Source of the DNA: CAVVVS01 sp963751355
GTDB taxonomy: Bacteria; Bacteroidota; Ignavibacteria; Ignavibacteriales; Ignavibacteriaceae
DNA: 64,000 bases
Reading direction: 5' to 3'
Assembly: GCA_963751355.1 (NCBI GenBank)
Contig: CAVVVS010000131.1
Location: 1 to 64,000, forward strand
The notes under the pieces were generated by a model. It did not search any database, was not told the origin of the DNA, and worked only from the letters and a program-made list of their open reading frames with translations. The position numbers were made by a program, and so were the translations under genes. This document shows, in pieces, positions 34,977-44,531 of this stretch. The stretch's first letter is position 1, and the number at the start of each line of letters is the position of its first letter.

Positions 34977-36653
34977 TTATATACTTAATTTCCTTTTGCT
35001 TTTCCGCATAAGAAAACTTTTAAACTTTTCAAGATCATAACAATTAATCACTTCAGATGTCATCAATCCACCCTTTCGTGCAACCATAACCCCGTATTTT
35101 ATATAATCGATTTCTTCTGTTGAATGAGCATCAGGGTTGATTGAGAACATGCAACCTTTTTCTCTGGCATAATAAATTAATCTCCAATCGAGATCAAGCC
35201 TGTGCGGATTTGCATTAATTTCAATTGCGGTTTTATTAGCCGCACAAGCATCAATTACTTTCTTTATGTCAAATTTGTAAGGCTCCCTTGAAAGGAGGAG
35301 TCTGCCGGATGGATGACCCAGTAGATCCGTGTAGGGATTTTCAACTGCCCGTACTATTCTTTTTGTCATTTCATCGTGCTCCATACTGAAGCGTGAATGA
35401 ATTGAAGCTACAATAAAATCAAATTCCCGCAAAACATCTTCGGAATAGTCCAAATCTCCGTTTTGTAGTATATCCGACTCAATTCCATGAAATATAGGAA
35501 AGCCAAGTCCTGAGCCGATTGCTTTAACTTCTTTTTTTTGAAGCAGTAATCTATCCTCAGTTAAACCATTTGCATAAAAGGCAGATTTGCTATGATCACA
35601 AACTGCAGCAAAACTAAATCCCTCTTTCTTTGCAAAACTCACCATCTCCTTTAAGGTGTTTCTGCCATCCGAGTAAGTAGTATGGAAATGCAGTAAGCCT
35701 ATAAATTTATTTACGGAAAGATCCGAGTTTTTCATTAATTTTGAATCTTTTACATCAAAATATTCCTTCTCACGCATTTCGGGAATTACATAGGGAGCAC
35801 GATGAATTCTAAAAAACTCATCTTCTGTTTTGCCTGATAAATCATCTATCTCAATTTTTGACTTAGCGAGAAATTCTGATGAGCCTGTTGTAAGAAAAAG
35901 AATCTTAGTAAAATCATTCTCAGTGACTGTAAAATTTAATTTTACCGGCACTGCAAAACTATCGGTTAAAATAATATCATCATCTTTTGTATTATAATTA
36001 TAAATTTTTGCTAAATCTTTCTTGAAGTTATTCACGTCTTTCACATGAATTACGAGCCTGATTTCCGAAATAATCTCCATTCCCCGTCTAACCTCACCCG
36101 ACACAGCGACATTTTCAACCGATTGCAGCCTGGAAAGTTTGGAAAGAATATCATCTACATATTCCGCTGCTGTATTTAGCAATATATATTTGCTGTAAAT
36201 TTTAATCTTATCCAGTTCTTGCAATATTTTTTTCTGAGTAGCTTCACCGAATCCTTTTAGTAAGGCTAATCTGTTTTCCCTACATGCTGATTCAAGCTCA
36301 CCAATATTGTTAATTCCCAGTTCCTTATTTAATATCTTTATTTTCTTACTACCTATACCTCTTATTTTTAGCAAATCTTCTATACCTTCAGGGACTTGCT
36401 TTTTCAACTCATTGTACATTTCGGAAGAACCTGTATCATAAAACTCATATATTACACTTTGCAGACCTTTCCCGATTCCTTTTATAGTATCTAGTTTTTC
36501 ATCTGCAATTATTGTTTCCAGTTCGTTCTCATTGCGTCTGATTGCGTTGGCACCGTTTCGGAATGCATTTATCTTGAAGGGATTTTCACCAATGTATTCC
36601 ATAAGATCGGCAATTCTATCTAATAGTAGTATAATATCTTTTTTACCTGGCAT
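34977..36653 (-). CDS. polX: PolX-like protein with degenerate polymerase site and intact PHP domain
   Basis: The 558-residue protein has the family layout: an N-terminal Pol-beta-like region with helix-hairpin-helix motifs (TIKGIGKGLQS, KIRGIGSKKI), a palm-like region (about 160-300), then a C-terminal PHP phosphoesterase (about 330-555). The polymerase motif usually read as GS-x-RRG-x-x-x-x-GD-x-D is SGEVRRGMEIISEIRLV here, so both aspartates are gone. The later catalytic DLR-type motif reads VKLNFTV. The PHP ligands look intact: LHFHTTYSDGRN, AVCDHSKSA, HGIESDIL, VASIHSRF, LLGHPSGRL, EINANPHRLD and NPDAHS. It is predicted to be a nuclease or phosphoesterase, not a polymerase. Confidence 0.88.
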   Translation of the reverse strand: MPGKKDIILLLDRIADLMEYIGENPFKINAFRNGANAIRRNENELETIIADEKLDTIKGIGKGLQSVIYEFYDTGSSEMYNELKKQVPEGIEDLLKIRGIGSKKIKILNKELGINNIGELESACRENRLALLKGFGEATQKKILQELDKIKIYSKYILLNTAAEYVDDILSKLSRLQSVENVAVSGEVRRGMEIISEIRLVIHVKDVNNFKKDLAKIYNYNTKDDDIILTDSFAVPVKLNFTVTENDFTKILFLTTGSSEFLAKSKIEIDDLSGKTEDEFFRIHRAPYVIPEMREKEYFDVKDSKLMKNSDLSVNKFIGLLHFHTTYSDGRNTLKEMVSFAKKEGFSFAAVCDHSKSAFYANGLTEDRLLLQKKEVKAIGSGLGFPIFHGIESDILQNGDLDYSEDVLREFDFIVASIHSRFSMEHDEMTKRIVRAVENPYTDLLGHPSGRLLLSREPYKFDIKKVIDACAANKTAIEINANPHRLDLDWRLIYYAREKGCMFSINPDAHSTEEIDYIKYGVMVARKGGLMTSEVINCYDLEKFKSFLMRKSKRKLSI

Positions 36654-37254
36654 ATTGTATGTAGTTTATTATAAAATACATTTGAATATAAGTAGAAAGA
36701 AAACCTAAAACAGCACCCGCCGTAACCTGAGAAACAGTATGACATTTTAATTCTATTCTTGACCATCCGATTAGAGCGACTAATAATATAAAAATCAGAC
36801 CAATGGTACCATAGACGTAAGTTATTGCTGCCAGGGCTCCCGATGCACCCATAGCATGCGCACTGATTTTCCAGAATTTATTTATAATAACAATAATAAG
36901 TGTATTTGAAATATAACAAAACCAAAAGGCTATTGAAACAATATTTATATTGTAGATGATTAATATTATGAGTCCGGTTATGTATAAAATCACTGCAATT
37001 AAAAATGGTACTGTCCGTTCTTCCTTTATAGATGCATCTATATCGGCAAGTTTTCCATTTTTATGAAATATTGCAAATAATAAAATTAGAAAAGAAAAGC
37101 CAAATGTTACTGCAACGATGATCGTGATAACCGTCTTAATGAATGAAGATTCTAATTTGATTGCAAATAGGGTAAATAATAAAACCGTAAAAGAAGGGGG
37201 GACAAAAATAGTAGAGATAATTCTGGCAATTTTATGAGAGGATATTTGTTCCAA
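36643..37254 (-). CDS. PAP2-like integral membrane protein (divergent)
   Basis: The 203-residue protein has about five membrane helices. It carries weakened PAP2 phosphatase motifs: K-x-x-x-x-RTVPF around 85, KISAHAMGASG (replacing the usual SGHA motif) near 130, and SRIELKCHTVSQVTAG near 170, where the histidine is kept but the usual following aspartate is glutamine. It may therefore be a lipid-phosphate phosphatase with altered catalysis or a binding protein. Its stop region overlaps the polX start by 11 bases, so the two are translated from one mRNA. Confidence 0.75.
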   Translation of the reverse strand: MEQISSHKIARIISTIFVPPSFTVLLFTLFAIKLESSFIKTVITIIVAVTFGFSFLILLFAIFHKNGKLADIDASIKEERTVPFLIAVILYITGLIILIIYNINIVSIAFWFCYISNTLIIVIINKFWKISAHAMGASGALAAITYVYGTIGLIFILLVALIGWSRIELKCHTVSQVTAGAVLGFLSTYIQMYFIINYIQYAR

Positions 37255-37371
37255 AGTAATACCGGTTATTTACATAAAATTCAGAAACATTTTATTCACT
37301 TTTATCAATAAAATTATTGATACGGATATGAACCCGGGATATTGATGTAACTTAACATATACGGAATAGAG

Positions 37372-38358
37372 TTAAACCACTAATCCATATTTCTCTAAAT
37401 CATCTATGTATTGCAGTAAAATATCTTCAACATGTCTATATTCTGTCGGAACCATTAAAACTTTTCTTATCTGAGATACATTATGCATACCTTTAAGATA
37501 ACCCGTATAATATTTTCTATGCTCAAGGACTGCTCTTCTCTCCCCTTTCACATTAATTGCCAATTTCAAATGACGCAGACAAGTTTTTATTTTTTTCTTT
37601 TCATCAACCGTATTTGAAATAAAACCGTTGTTCATTAATTCCTTTGCTTCCTGGAAAATCCATGGATTTCCTATTGCGCCCCGGGCAATCATAACGGCAT
37701 CAGCTCCGGTTTCATCAAATGCACGTTTTACATCATGAGCATTGAGCACATTACCGTTAAGCCCCACCGGGATGTCCACAACCTCTTTTATTCTTGGAAT
37801 CCAGCTCCAGTCGGCTTCACCTTTGTGCCCCATAGAACGTGTTCTGCAATGAACAATTATTGCATTTGCACCGGCATCTTCCATTCTTTTGGCAACTTCA
37901 AGAATTTTAATGCTTTCATTATCCCATCCTAACCTTGTTTTTACCGTAACAGGGATTGAAACAGAATCGACCACAGCTTTAACAAGTCGCTGCATATTTT
38001 CCGGGTCTTTTAGAAGCCCAGCCCCTGCACTGTTTTTAACCACATTCTTGACCCAGCAGCCGGCGTTTATATCAATAATATCGGGATTTTCTTTTTCTGC
38101 AATTTTAGCTGCCCCCACCATTGATTCCAGTACACCGCCATATATTTGAATTCCTACCGGTCTTTCTGCATCGATAATTTCCAATTTTTTATGAGTTTTT
38201 TCAGATAAGCGTACAAGTCCTTCTGAATTTACAAATTCCGTGTATACTACATCCGCTCCCAATTCTTTGCAGACCAATCTAAATGAAACATCGGTTACAT
38301 CTTCCATTGGTGCAAGCAGAATAGCTTTTTCTTTTTCTATTTTCCCAATCTTAAACAT
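37372..38358 (-). CDS. dusB: tRNA-dihydrouridine synthase (DusB type)
   Basis: The 328-residue flavoprotein reduces uridine to dihydrouridine in tRNA D-loops. Seen are LAPMEDVTDVSFRLVC (FMN site), QIYGGVLESMVGAA, the catalytic cysteine in DINAGCWVKNVVKN, VIVHCRTRSMGHKGEADW, and VGLNGNVLNAHDVKR followed by GADAVMIARGAIGNPWIF. The residue after the catalytic cysteine is tryptophan where most DusB proteins have proline, a small oddity. It is isolated, with 117 bases before the PAP2-like gene and 181 bases from the isocitrate dehydrogenase gene. Confidence 0.93.
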   Translation of the reverse strand: MFKIGKIEKEKAILLAPMEDVTDVSFRLVCKELGADVVYTEFVNSEGLVRLSEKTHKKLEIIDAERPVGIQIYGGVLESMVGAAKIAEKENPDIIDINAGCWVKNVVKNSAGAGLLKDPENMQRLVKAVVDSVSIPVTVKTRLGWDNESIKILEVAKRMEDAGANAIIVHCRTRSMGHKGEADWSWIPRIKEVVDIPVGLNGNVLNAHDVKRAFDETGADAVMIARGAIGNPWIFQEAKELMNNGFISNTVDEKKKIKTCLRHLKLAINVKGERRAVLEHRKYYTGYLKGMHNVSQIRKVLMVPTEYRHVEDILLQYIDDLEKYGLVV

Positions 38359-38539
38359 CGATCATTTATTCCGTAATTTTTAAAAAACTCATTATTAAAA
38401 TAAAAATTAATTACCAAAATTTTAATTCAATATTTCGCAATTTTCCGTTTTGTTTTATTTTCAGAACCTCTATTAAAGAAATTCGTAAATATCCGCTTCA
38501 AGATAAAATATAGTAGCTGCACCACAGCAAAAAAATAAT

Positions 38540-39559
38540 TTAACTTTCCATTTTATCAATCACCGCATCCGCAAATTCATTCGTTCCCACATAATCAGCA
38601 GGGTGTATATCACGTGTTACGGTTTTGCCTTCGGCTATAACATTGGCAACAGCTTTTTCAATTTTCATAGCGGCTTCATTTTCGCCTATATATTCCAGCA
38701 TCATAACAGAAGCCAGGATTTGAGCAGCCGGATTAGCAACATTTTGTCCTGCAATATCAGGAGCCGAACCATGAACCGCTTCAAAAATAGCTACTCCGTC
38801 ACCAATATTTGCACCGGGCGCAAGTCCTAATCCGCCCACTAAACCGGATGCAAGATCAGATAAAATATCTCCGAACAAATTTGTTGTGACAATAACATCA
38901 AATTGATACGGATTCATAACCATTTGCATAGCCATATTATCTACAATTTTATTCTCAAATATTATTTCCGGATACTGCTGTGCAACTTCTTCGGCAACGG
39001 CTAAAAATAACCCGCCTGTGAACTTTAAAATATTCGCCTTATGAACAACAGTAATTTTTTTGCGCTCATGTTTCTTTGCGTATTCAAATGCATATTTTAT
39101 AATTCTTTCTGAACCTCTCCTGGTTATTATTCCTATAGTCTCCGCGGCAGATCTGCTGCTGTCAATATAATGTTCTATACCTGAGTAGAATTCTTCCAGA
39201 TTTTCTCTGAAAATAATTAGATCGATATGATCAAAATATAGTGTTTTAATTCCTGTATAAGTTTTGGCAGGTCTTTGATTAACGTAAAGTTCAAATTCCT
39301 TTCTAAGGGCAACATTTATACTTCTGAATCCCTTACCTACCGGAGTTGTTAAAGGCCCTTTCAATGCAATCTTGTTTCTGTCTATTGAGTCTATTACATC
39401 CTGAGGAAGAGGGTCCTTGTACTTTTTCAAAGCAGTTACCCCTGCCTCTACAACTTCCCATTCAATTTCAACTCCTGAGTGTTCCAGTATTTTTGTGGTT
39501 GCTTTCGTAATTTCCGGTCCAATTCCGTCCCCGGGAATAAGTGTCAATTTATAACTCAC
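38540..39559 (-). CDS. NAD-type isocitrate dehydrogenase (isocitrate/isopropylmalate dehydrogenase family)
   Basis: The 339-residue decarboxylating dehydrogenase starts TLIPGDGIGPEIT. Substrate-binding segments are PVGKGFRSINVALRKEFELY and IIFRENLEEFYSGIEHYI, typical of isocitrate dehydrogenase, not isopropylmalate dehydrogenase. VTTNLFGDILSDLASGLVGG and IFEAVHGSAPDIAGQNVANP contain the metal and cofactor residues, with an aspartate in the HGSAPDIAG segment that favours NAD. It supplies 2-oxoglutarate to the TCA cycle, in principle feeding the KorA-type oxidoreductase at the window start. Homoisocitrate dehydrogenase is a less likely alternative. Confidence 0.85.
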   Translation of the reverse strand: MSYKLTLIPGDGIGPEITKATTKILEHSGVEIEWEVVEAGVTALKKYKDPLPQDVIDSIDRNKIALKGPLTTPVGKGFRSINVALRKEFELYVNQRPAKTYTGIKTLYFDHIDLIIFRENLEEFYSGIEHYIDSSRSAAETIGIITRRGSERIIKYAFEYAKKHERKKITVVHKANILKFTGGLFLAVAEEVAQQYPEIIFENKIVDNMAMQMVMNPYQFDVIVTTNLFGDILSDLASGLVGGLGLAPGANIGDGVAIFEAVHGSAPDIAGQNVANPAAQILASVMMLEYIGENEAAMKIEKAVANVIAEGKTVTRDIHPADYVGTNEFADAVIDKMES

Positions 39560-40050
39560 GCTTCACTTCTCCTCTAATAGTAAATTTATTATAGCTATAT
39601 AATATAACAATAATTAAAGGAAATTAACGTATTGAAATCACTACATTTATTGCTATGAATCTTAAGTAAAACTAAATATTTAATTTATACAACTTTTCCT
39701 CTCGTAAAACTCAAAATTATTAGTCCTGGTAGTACATATTACTAACTAAATTCATAAAAAGGGCGAGATTAGAATGGTTCTTTATTGAGTAACAAAAGAA
39801 TAGACTAATAAAAAATATTTTTAGTAAATCAGGAATTCAGTTTTGAATTATTTTATCACGCCAAAATAGTCTATAGAAGTGAATATCGATATCAAGTTCA
39901 GATTGATACAACTCATGATTTGCTAAAACCAATTAGAATATATCTGAACTAATTTGTAATAATTGATAAAATCAAAAACTTTAATAATTGTGCAGATTTT
40001 CTTTTAAGATCATGCATGAGTTATTTGTATTGAATTTATCAGTTAATAAT
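39560..40050. other. Gene-free stretch of 491 bases
   Basis: I see no ORF with coding character, no tRNA and no strong hairpin or repeat here. It separates the leftward isocitrate dehydrogenase gene from the end of the ABC exporter operon and must contain the promoter of the former. Confidence 0.6.
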
Positions 40051-40755
40051 TTATATCTTTTTATCTTCATCAATTTTTCCGTCAATAATATGAATTCTTC
40101 TGTGTGTCCGGTTTGCAAAATGTTCATCGTGTGTTACAACTACTATTGTCTGCTTTTCCTGTGTGTTTAATTTTTCAAAAAGATTGAAAATTTGTTCAGA
40201 ATTTTTTGAGTCGAGATTTCCGGTTGGTTCATCTGCTAATAGTACTTTTGGATTATTTGCCAAAGCTCTAGATATTGCTACTCTTTGCTGTTGGCCGCCC
40301 GATAATTGGTTCGGTTTATTTTTCATTTTGTCTTGAAGGTCCATTTGTGATAGAAGGTATTTTGCTCTTTCACGTGCTTTGGAAAGATTTGTTCTTCCTC
40401 TCGCAAGCATAGGCATCATTACATTTTCAAGAGCAGAAAATTCAGGTAATAAAAAGTGGAACTGAAAGACAAAACCGAAATTTTCATTCCTCAACTCGGC
40501 AAGTTTTTCTTCTTTTAATGAAGATATTTCCTTTCCTTCTAAAAACACTTTACCCCGGGTAGGTTTATCGAGTCCGCCGATTAAATACAAAAGCGTTGTT
40601 TTACCTGAACCGCTCGGACCTGTAATTGCACTAAATTCGCCTTTAGCAATAGAAAGAGAAATATCCGGTAAAATTGTTGTGCTTATTACTTCCCCGTCGC
40701 TTTTGTTTACGATCGTTTTATTAACATTTTCTAATTTTATAATTTGTTCTATCAT
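40051..40755 (-). CDS. ABC transporter ATP-binding protein (LolD/MacB type)
   Basis: The 234-residue ATPase has Walker A GPSGSGKTTLLYLIGG, Q-loop FVFQFHFLLPEF, the signature LSGGQQQRVAISRALA, Walker B VLLADEPTGNLDSKN and the switch histidine in VVTHDEHFA. LolD and MacB ATPases of type VII ABC systems share these features. Its start overlaps the preceding permease stop by one base. It would energise the two FtsX-like permeases encoded just upstream. Confidence 0.94.
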   Translation of the reverse strand: MIEQIIKLENVNKTIVNKSDGEVISTTILPDISLSIAKGEFSAITGPSGSGKTTLLYLIGGLDKPTRGKVFLEGKEISSLKEEKLAELRNENFGFVFQFHFLLPEFSALENVMMPMLARGRTNLSKARERAKYLLSQMDLQDKMKNKPNQLSGGQQQRVAISRALANNPKVLLADEPTGNLDSKNSEQIFNLFEKLNTQEKQTIVVVTHDEHFANRTHRRIHIIDGKIDEDKKI

Positions 40756-42020
40756 TATTTTTCACCGCGCAAAATTTCTACGGGTTGAACCTTTGCCGCA
40801 TTTCTTGCAGGAATAATCGAAGCAATCAAGCTAACAATTATCGCAAATCCAGATGAGAATAAGAAATACCACAAATCTTTACCCATCATTAAATGCTCCG
40901 ATCTTATGGAAGAAGTCTTTGAAGCGGCTACTTTTATAGAGGATAATATTTCAATCATTCCATAACCAAACAAACTACCTATAGCAGCCCCAACAACAGC
41001 TACAATAAGTCCCTGATAAATATAAATTGTTATTATTTCAGTTCGCTTGAATCCCATCGATTTAAGAATGGCAATATCTCTCGATTTTTCCAAAACATTG
41101 GTAATTAAAATATTTGCAACCCCGAACCCAGCCACTAAAATGACAAAAAACACCAAGAAATAAACAATCATCGAAATCATTTTGAATAAGGATAAAACGC
41201 TTGCTGCTTTTTCTTCCCAGGTAATTGCTTTATAATTTGTGAGTTGTTCTATGTTTTCTGCTACCAGAGCATCTTTTTTAAGATTATTAACCCTTAAATA
41301 AATATCCGTTACTTCATCTGGGCGATACCCGCCTATGTTCTGGGCTAACCTTAAATTCACATACATATTACCATCAATATCATTTATTCCTGTGGAAAAA
41401 ATCCCGATTACTCTTAAACTATAAATGCTCCCTTTATTAGAAACAATTTGAATGCGGTCGCCAACTTTAGCAGAAAAATCCTCCGCCACAGAGGTTCCCA
41501 GGATTGCGCCGTCGGGAGTTCTTTCCAATGCAGAATAATTACCCGAAACCATATTTGCGCTGAACTTCTCTATTTTATTTTGGGTAGAAGGCATGATCCC
41601 GAATAATTGAACCGGTAAAGTAGTAGTCCCAAATTTTCCTATTGAATTAAGGGATATAAGAGGTGTAGCAAGCCCAACGAGAGAATCCTTATCGATTACA
41701 TCAATAACTTTCTTGTAATTCTTTATTATTTCCTCATCGTCCCGGCTAACGTTTTTTATGAAATCTACTTTATTATTTAAATTCGAAGTAATTAGTTGTT
41801 CGGGTGTAGTCGGTCGAATTTTCTCACCATTTATGATAACGTGGGGCGCAATATCAATAATTTTCTGTTCAAAACTTTGTACCAGACCATTCATCAGGGA
41901 TATTGCTGTAATTAATACCATAACACCCACTCCGACACCTGCTAACGAAAGAAAAGTTTGTCTTTTCCTGTTTATCAACTGCCGATAGGCTATCATTATG
42001 AGATGTCTTATGTTGCGCAT
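40755..42020 (-). CDS. FtsX/MacB-type ABC permease, second copy
   Basis: The 421-residue protein has one N-terminal membrane helix, a large periplasmic domain (about 45-280) and three C-terminal helices in the FtsX arrangement. The C-terminal region contains VANILITNVLEKSRDIAILKS split around a GFGVANILITNVLEK stretch, and ends SIIPARNAAKVQPVEILRG, the typical terminus. It resembles the neighbouring permease (42022-43290) over its full length. The pair probably forms a heterodimer as in LolC/LolE. One base separates the two genes. Confidence 0.92.
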   Translation of the reverse strand: MRNIRHLIMIAYRQLINRKRQTFLSLAGVGVGVMVLITAISLMNGLVQSFEQKIIDIAPHVIINGEKIRPTTPEQLITSNLNNKVDFIKNVSRDDEEIIKNYKKVIDVIDKDSLVGLATPLISLNSIGKFGTTTLPVQLFGIMPSTQNKIEKFSANMVSGNYSALERTPDGAILGTSVAEDFSAKVGDRIQIVSNKGSIYSLRVIGIFSTGINDIDGNMYVNLRLAQNIGGYRPDEVTDIYLRVNNLKKDALVAENIEQLTNYKAITWEEKAASVLSLFKMISMIVYFLVFFVILVAGFGVANILITNVLEKSRDIAILKSMGFKRTEIITIYIYQGLIVAVVGAAIGSLFGYGMIEILSSIKVAASKTSSIRSEHLMMGKDLWYFLFSSGFAIIVSLIASIIPARNAAKVQPVEILRGEK

Positions 42021-42021
42021 A

Positions 42022-43290
42022 TTAACTTCTGAGAATATCCACAGGATTTAACCGTGCAGCTCTTCGCGCTGGTCCAAGTCCCGAAATGGAGCTAACAATT
42101 ATTGAAAACACACCGGTAATCATAAATGAAGCAGTTGTTTGAAGAGTTACCAAATGATCGTTTCTAACTACCGCACCTTCACCGAAACTTATCGGAATGG
42201 TAGAGATAAAATTAGTCAGAAAATGACCGGCAACTTCGCCTAAAAGAGTTCCGATGAGCCCCAAAATCAATCCTTCGCAAACAAAAATAATTTCAATATT
42301 TCTTTTTGAAAGTCCGAACGATTTCATAATTGCAATGTCCTGCCTCTTCTGAAGTACAATAGTTATCAGAACATTAGCTATACCAAAACCTGCCACTATA
42401 AAGACAAAAACCACCAGGAACAATGTTATATTATTATTACGCTCGAAAAGAGATAACAGATTAGCGTTTTCCTGTTCCCATGTTTCAGTTTTATAACCCG
42501 TTAACTCGCTGATTTCAACGGATGTCTTGTCAACAACGCCCAAAGATGTAGTGTGTATCCCGATAGCGGAAACAACATTATTGGGATAATTTTTAATATT
42601 CTGAGCAAATCTCAAGTTTATTAAAATATTTTTATCATCTATCGCGCTAAACCCCGACTCAAAAGTACCTACTACTTTTAGAACATATATCTTTCCGTTT
42701 TCCCCTGTCAACTGAATTAAATCATGGTATTTAAGCCTCATTTTTTTAGCTAAACCGGAACCCAAAAGTACTCCGTTAGAAGTATAGGTTAATTCATCGA
42801 GACTACCTTTTATTACTTTTTTAGCAAGGTTTGCAATATTTTTTTCTCTATCCGGGATTATTCCTTTTATAATGCATTGTTTGGTAATTGTCCTGGCTCT
42901 TATTACCCCCCGTGAAAATACATAAGGAGAAACAGCATCAACTTGCTTAAAATCATCTATTAGTGATACTATTTTCTCATATGGCTTTACTTCATTTTTT
43001 TGATCCGGCGCAATTCTGGACTCAATATAAAACTTATCATTACTGCCGGATGAGGATTTCATTAAAAGGTGTTTTTTGCCTTCAACTTTTTCACCCTTTA
43101 CCGTAATCAACGGTGACACTTCAATTATCTTGTTTTTAATATCGAATATTATTCCGTTCGTAATACCAAACGTAAGTATCATAACCATTGAACCAACCGC
43201 TACCCCTGCAATCACCAATATTGTCTGCTTTTTCTTAAACAGAAGATGCCTGCTGACTATTGACCATATGAAAAACAATTTTTCTTTCAT
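42022..43290 (-). CDS. FtsX/MacB-type ABC permease, first copy
   Basis: The 422-residue protein has the same plan as the next gene: N-terminal helix (TILVIAGVAVGSMVMILTFG), long periplasmic domain, then three helices with GFGIANVLITIVLQKRQDIA and a C terminus LGPARRAARLNPVDILRS. It follows the adaptor gene with a 4-base overlap. Two different permeases with one ATPase suggest a LolCDE-like heterodimer, while the HlyD-type adaptor points to MacAB-like export. The substrate is unknown. Confidence 0.92.
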   Translation of the reverse strand: MKEKLFFIWSIVSRHLLFKKKQTILVIAGVAVGSMVMILTFGITNGIIFDIKNKIIEVSPLITVKGEKVEGKKHLLMKSSSGSNDKFYIESRIAPDQKNEVKPYEKIVSLIDDFKQVDAVSPYVFSRGVIRARTITKQCIIKGIIPDREKNIANLAKKVIKGSLDELTYTSNGVLLGSGLAKKMRLKYHDLIQLTGENGKIYVLKVVGTFESGFSAIDDKNILINLRFAQNIKNYPNNVVSAIGIHTTSLGVVDKTSVEISELTGYKTETWEQENANLLSLFERNNNITLFLVVFVFIVAGFGIANVLITIVLQKRQDIAIMKSFGLSKRNIEIIFVCEGLILGLIGTLLGEVAGHFLTNFISTIPISFGEGAVVRNDHLVTLQTTASFMITGVFSIIVSSISGLGPARRAARLNPVDILRS

Positions 43291-44351
43291 TTCTCGATTG
43301 CAACCACCTTCATTCCACTTTCAAAATTTCCTTTTGGGTTTAAAACGAGCTCTGTTCCCCTTTGCAAATTACCATTAATAAGATTTGTAAATTTCCCGCT
43401 TACGTTGTTACCTACTTCAACTTTGACTTTTTGAAGTTTATTATTCTTAGAGATGAAAACGTATTTATTAATTCCCTCACTAACAATTGACGTCCGCGGA
43501 ATAAGTAAAACATTTTTTTTTGTCCCGGCAGCTATATTAATCGTAGCAGTCATTCCTACGTTTAAGTGTTTTGGCAAATTTTTAATTTTGATGAAGACTT
43601 TAGATGTCTTAGTAGCCTCATCGGTTTTGGGTACAATCCTGGAAATATATCCGTCAAACTTTTCATCCGGGTATGCATCGAATGCGACAACACACTCTTG
43701 ATTAAGATTAATTTTGGGAAGATCCTGCTCATCAACCTCACCTCGCACCACAAGAGACGTCGGTGAAACAATTTGAAAACATTCACTGTTGGGTGTTAAA
43801 TTATCCCCTAATTTTACGGTTACGCTAACAATAATACCGCTAAACGGAGCATAAATTATCGTTTTAGAAAGATTTTCTTTTGAAATGTTTAGTGTAATCT
43901 TAGCCTGGTTTACTTTTAGTTCCGCCAAATCATAAATTCTTTTAGCATCATCAAACTCTTTTTTAGTAATTGTGTTGCTTTCCATTAAATTTTTATTGCG
44001 GTTATAATTTGTCTCGGCCGTAGAAAGTTCCACCTCGGTAGTTTTTAAAGCGCTTTCGGCTTGCTGAACACGAAGCAGTTCGTCTCCTTGATCGGCCTTC
44101 AATAATAAGTCACCTTTTTTAACCATTGCTCCTGCAAGCGGACCAACATACTTAACAATTCCTTCTGTTTCGCTTCTTAACACCGCCATTGTATCCGCAG
44201 TTACATTCCCGGTGGCATAAATAACGCTGGTAAGATTTCCTCTTTCCAACTTCTGTACTTCAACTTTTTCATGCACAAAAAAAGATTGGTATAATATAAA
44301 AATTAAAACTAATGCTCCGAGTGAAATTAAGACAATATTTCTGAATTTCAT
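43287..44351 (-). CDS. HlyD/MacA-type periplasmic adaptor protein
   Basis: The 354-residue membrane-fusion protein is anchored by an N-terminal helix (6-24). Its first biotinyl-lipoyl half contains EGIVKYVGPLAGAMVKKGDLLL, a coiled-coil hairpin spans about 95-150 (ESALKTTEVELSTAETNYNR), and the second lipoyl half contains IYAPFSGIIVSVTVKLGDNL. Beta-barrel and membrane-proximal domains follow (LLIPRTSIVSEG). It is the first gene of the four-gene exporter operon and would link the permeases to an outer-membrane channel, whose gene is not in the window. Confidence 0.92.
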   Translation of the reverse strand: MKFRNIVLISLGALVLIFILYQSFFVHEKVEVQKLERGNLTSVIYATGNVTADTMAVLRSETEGIVKYVGPLAGAMVKKGDLLLKADQGDELLRVQQAESALKTTEVELSTAETNYNRNKNLMESNTITKKEFDDAKRIYDLAELKVNQAKITLNISKENLSKTIIYAPFSGIIVSVTVKLGDNLTPNSECFQIVSPTSLVVRGEVDEQDLPKINLNQECVVAFDAYPDEKFDGYISRIVPKTDEATKTSKVFIKIKNLPKHLNVGMTATINIAAGTKKNVLLIPRTSIVSEGINKYVFISKNNKLQKVKVEVGNNVSGKFTNLINGNLQRGTELVLNPKGNFESGMKVVAIEK

Positions 44352-44531
44352 GTTAAGAATCCTTGAGATTATTTGAACGCAAAATTATTATTAATAACTG
44401 CAAAATTTGAAATCTAGTTCAATGTTACACTATCCCATGATTTAAAAGGATTGGATATAAATCACTTTATAATTTAATGTTTAAAGTTAATAAATATTAT
44501 ATTCTAAACTTATTAACCGAAGTACTATCGA

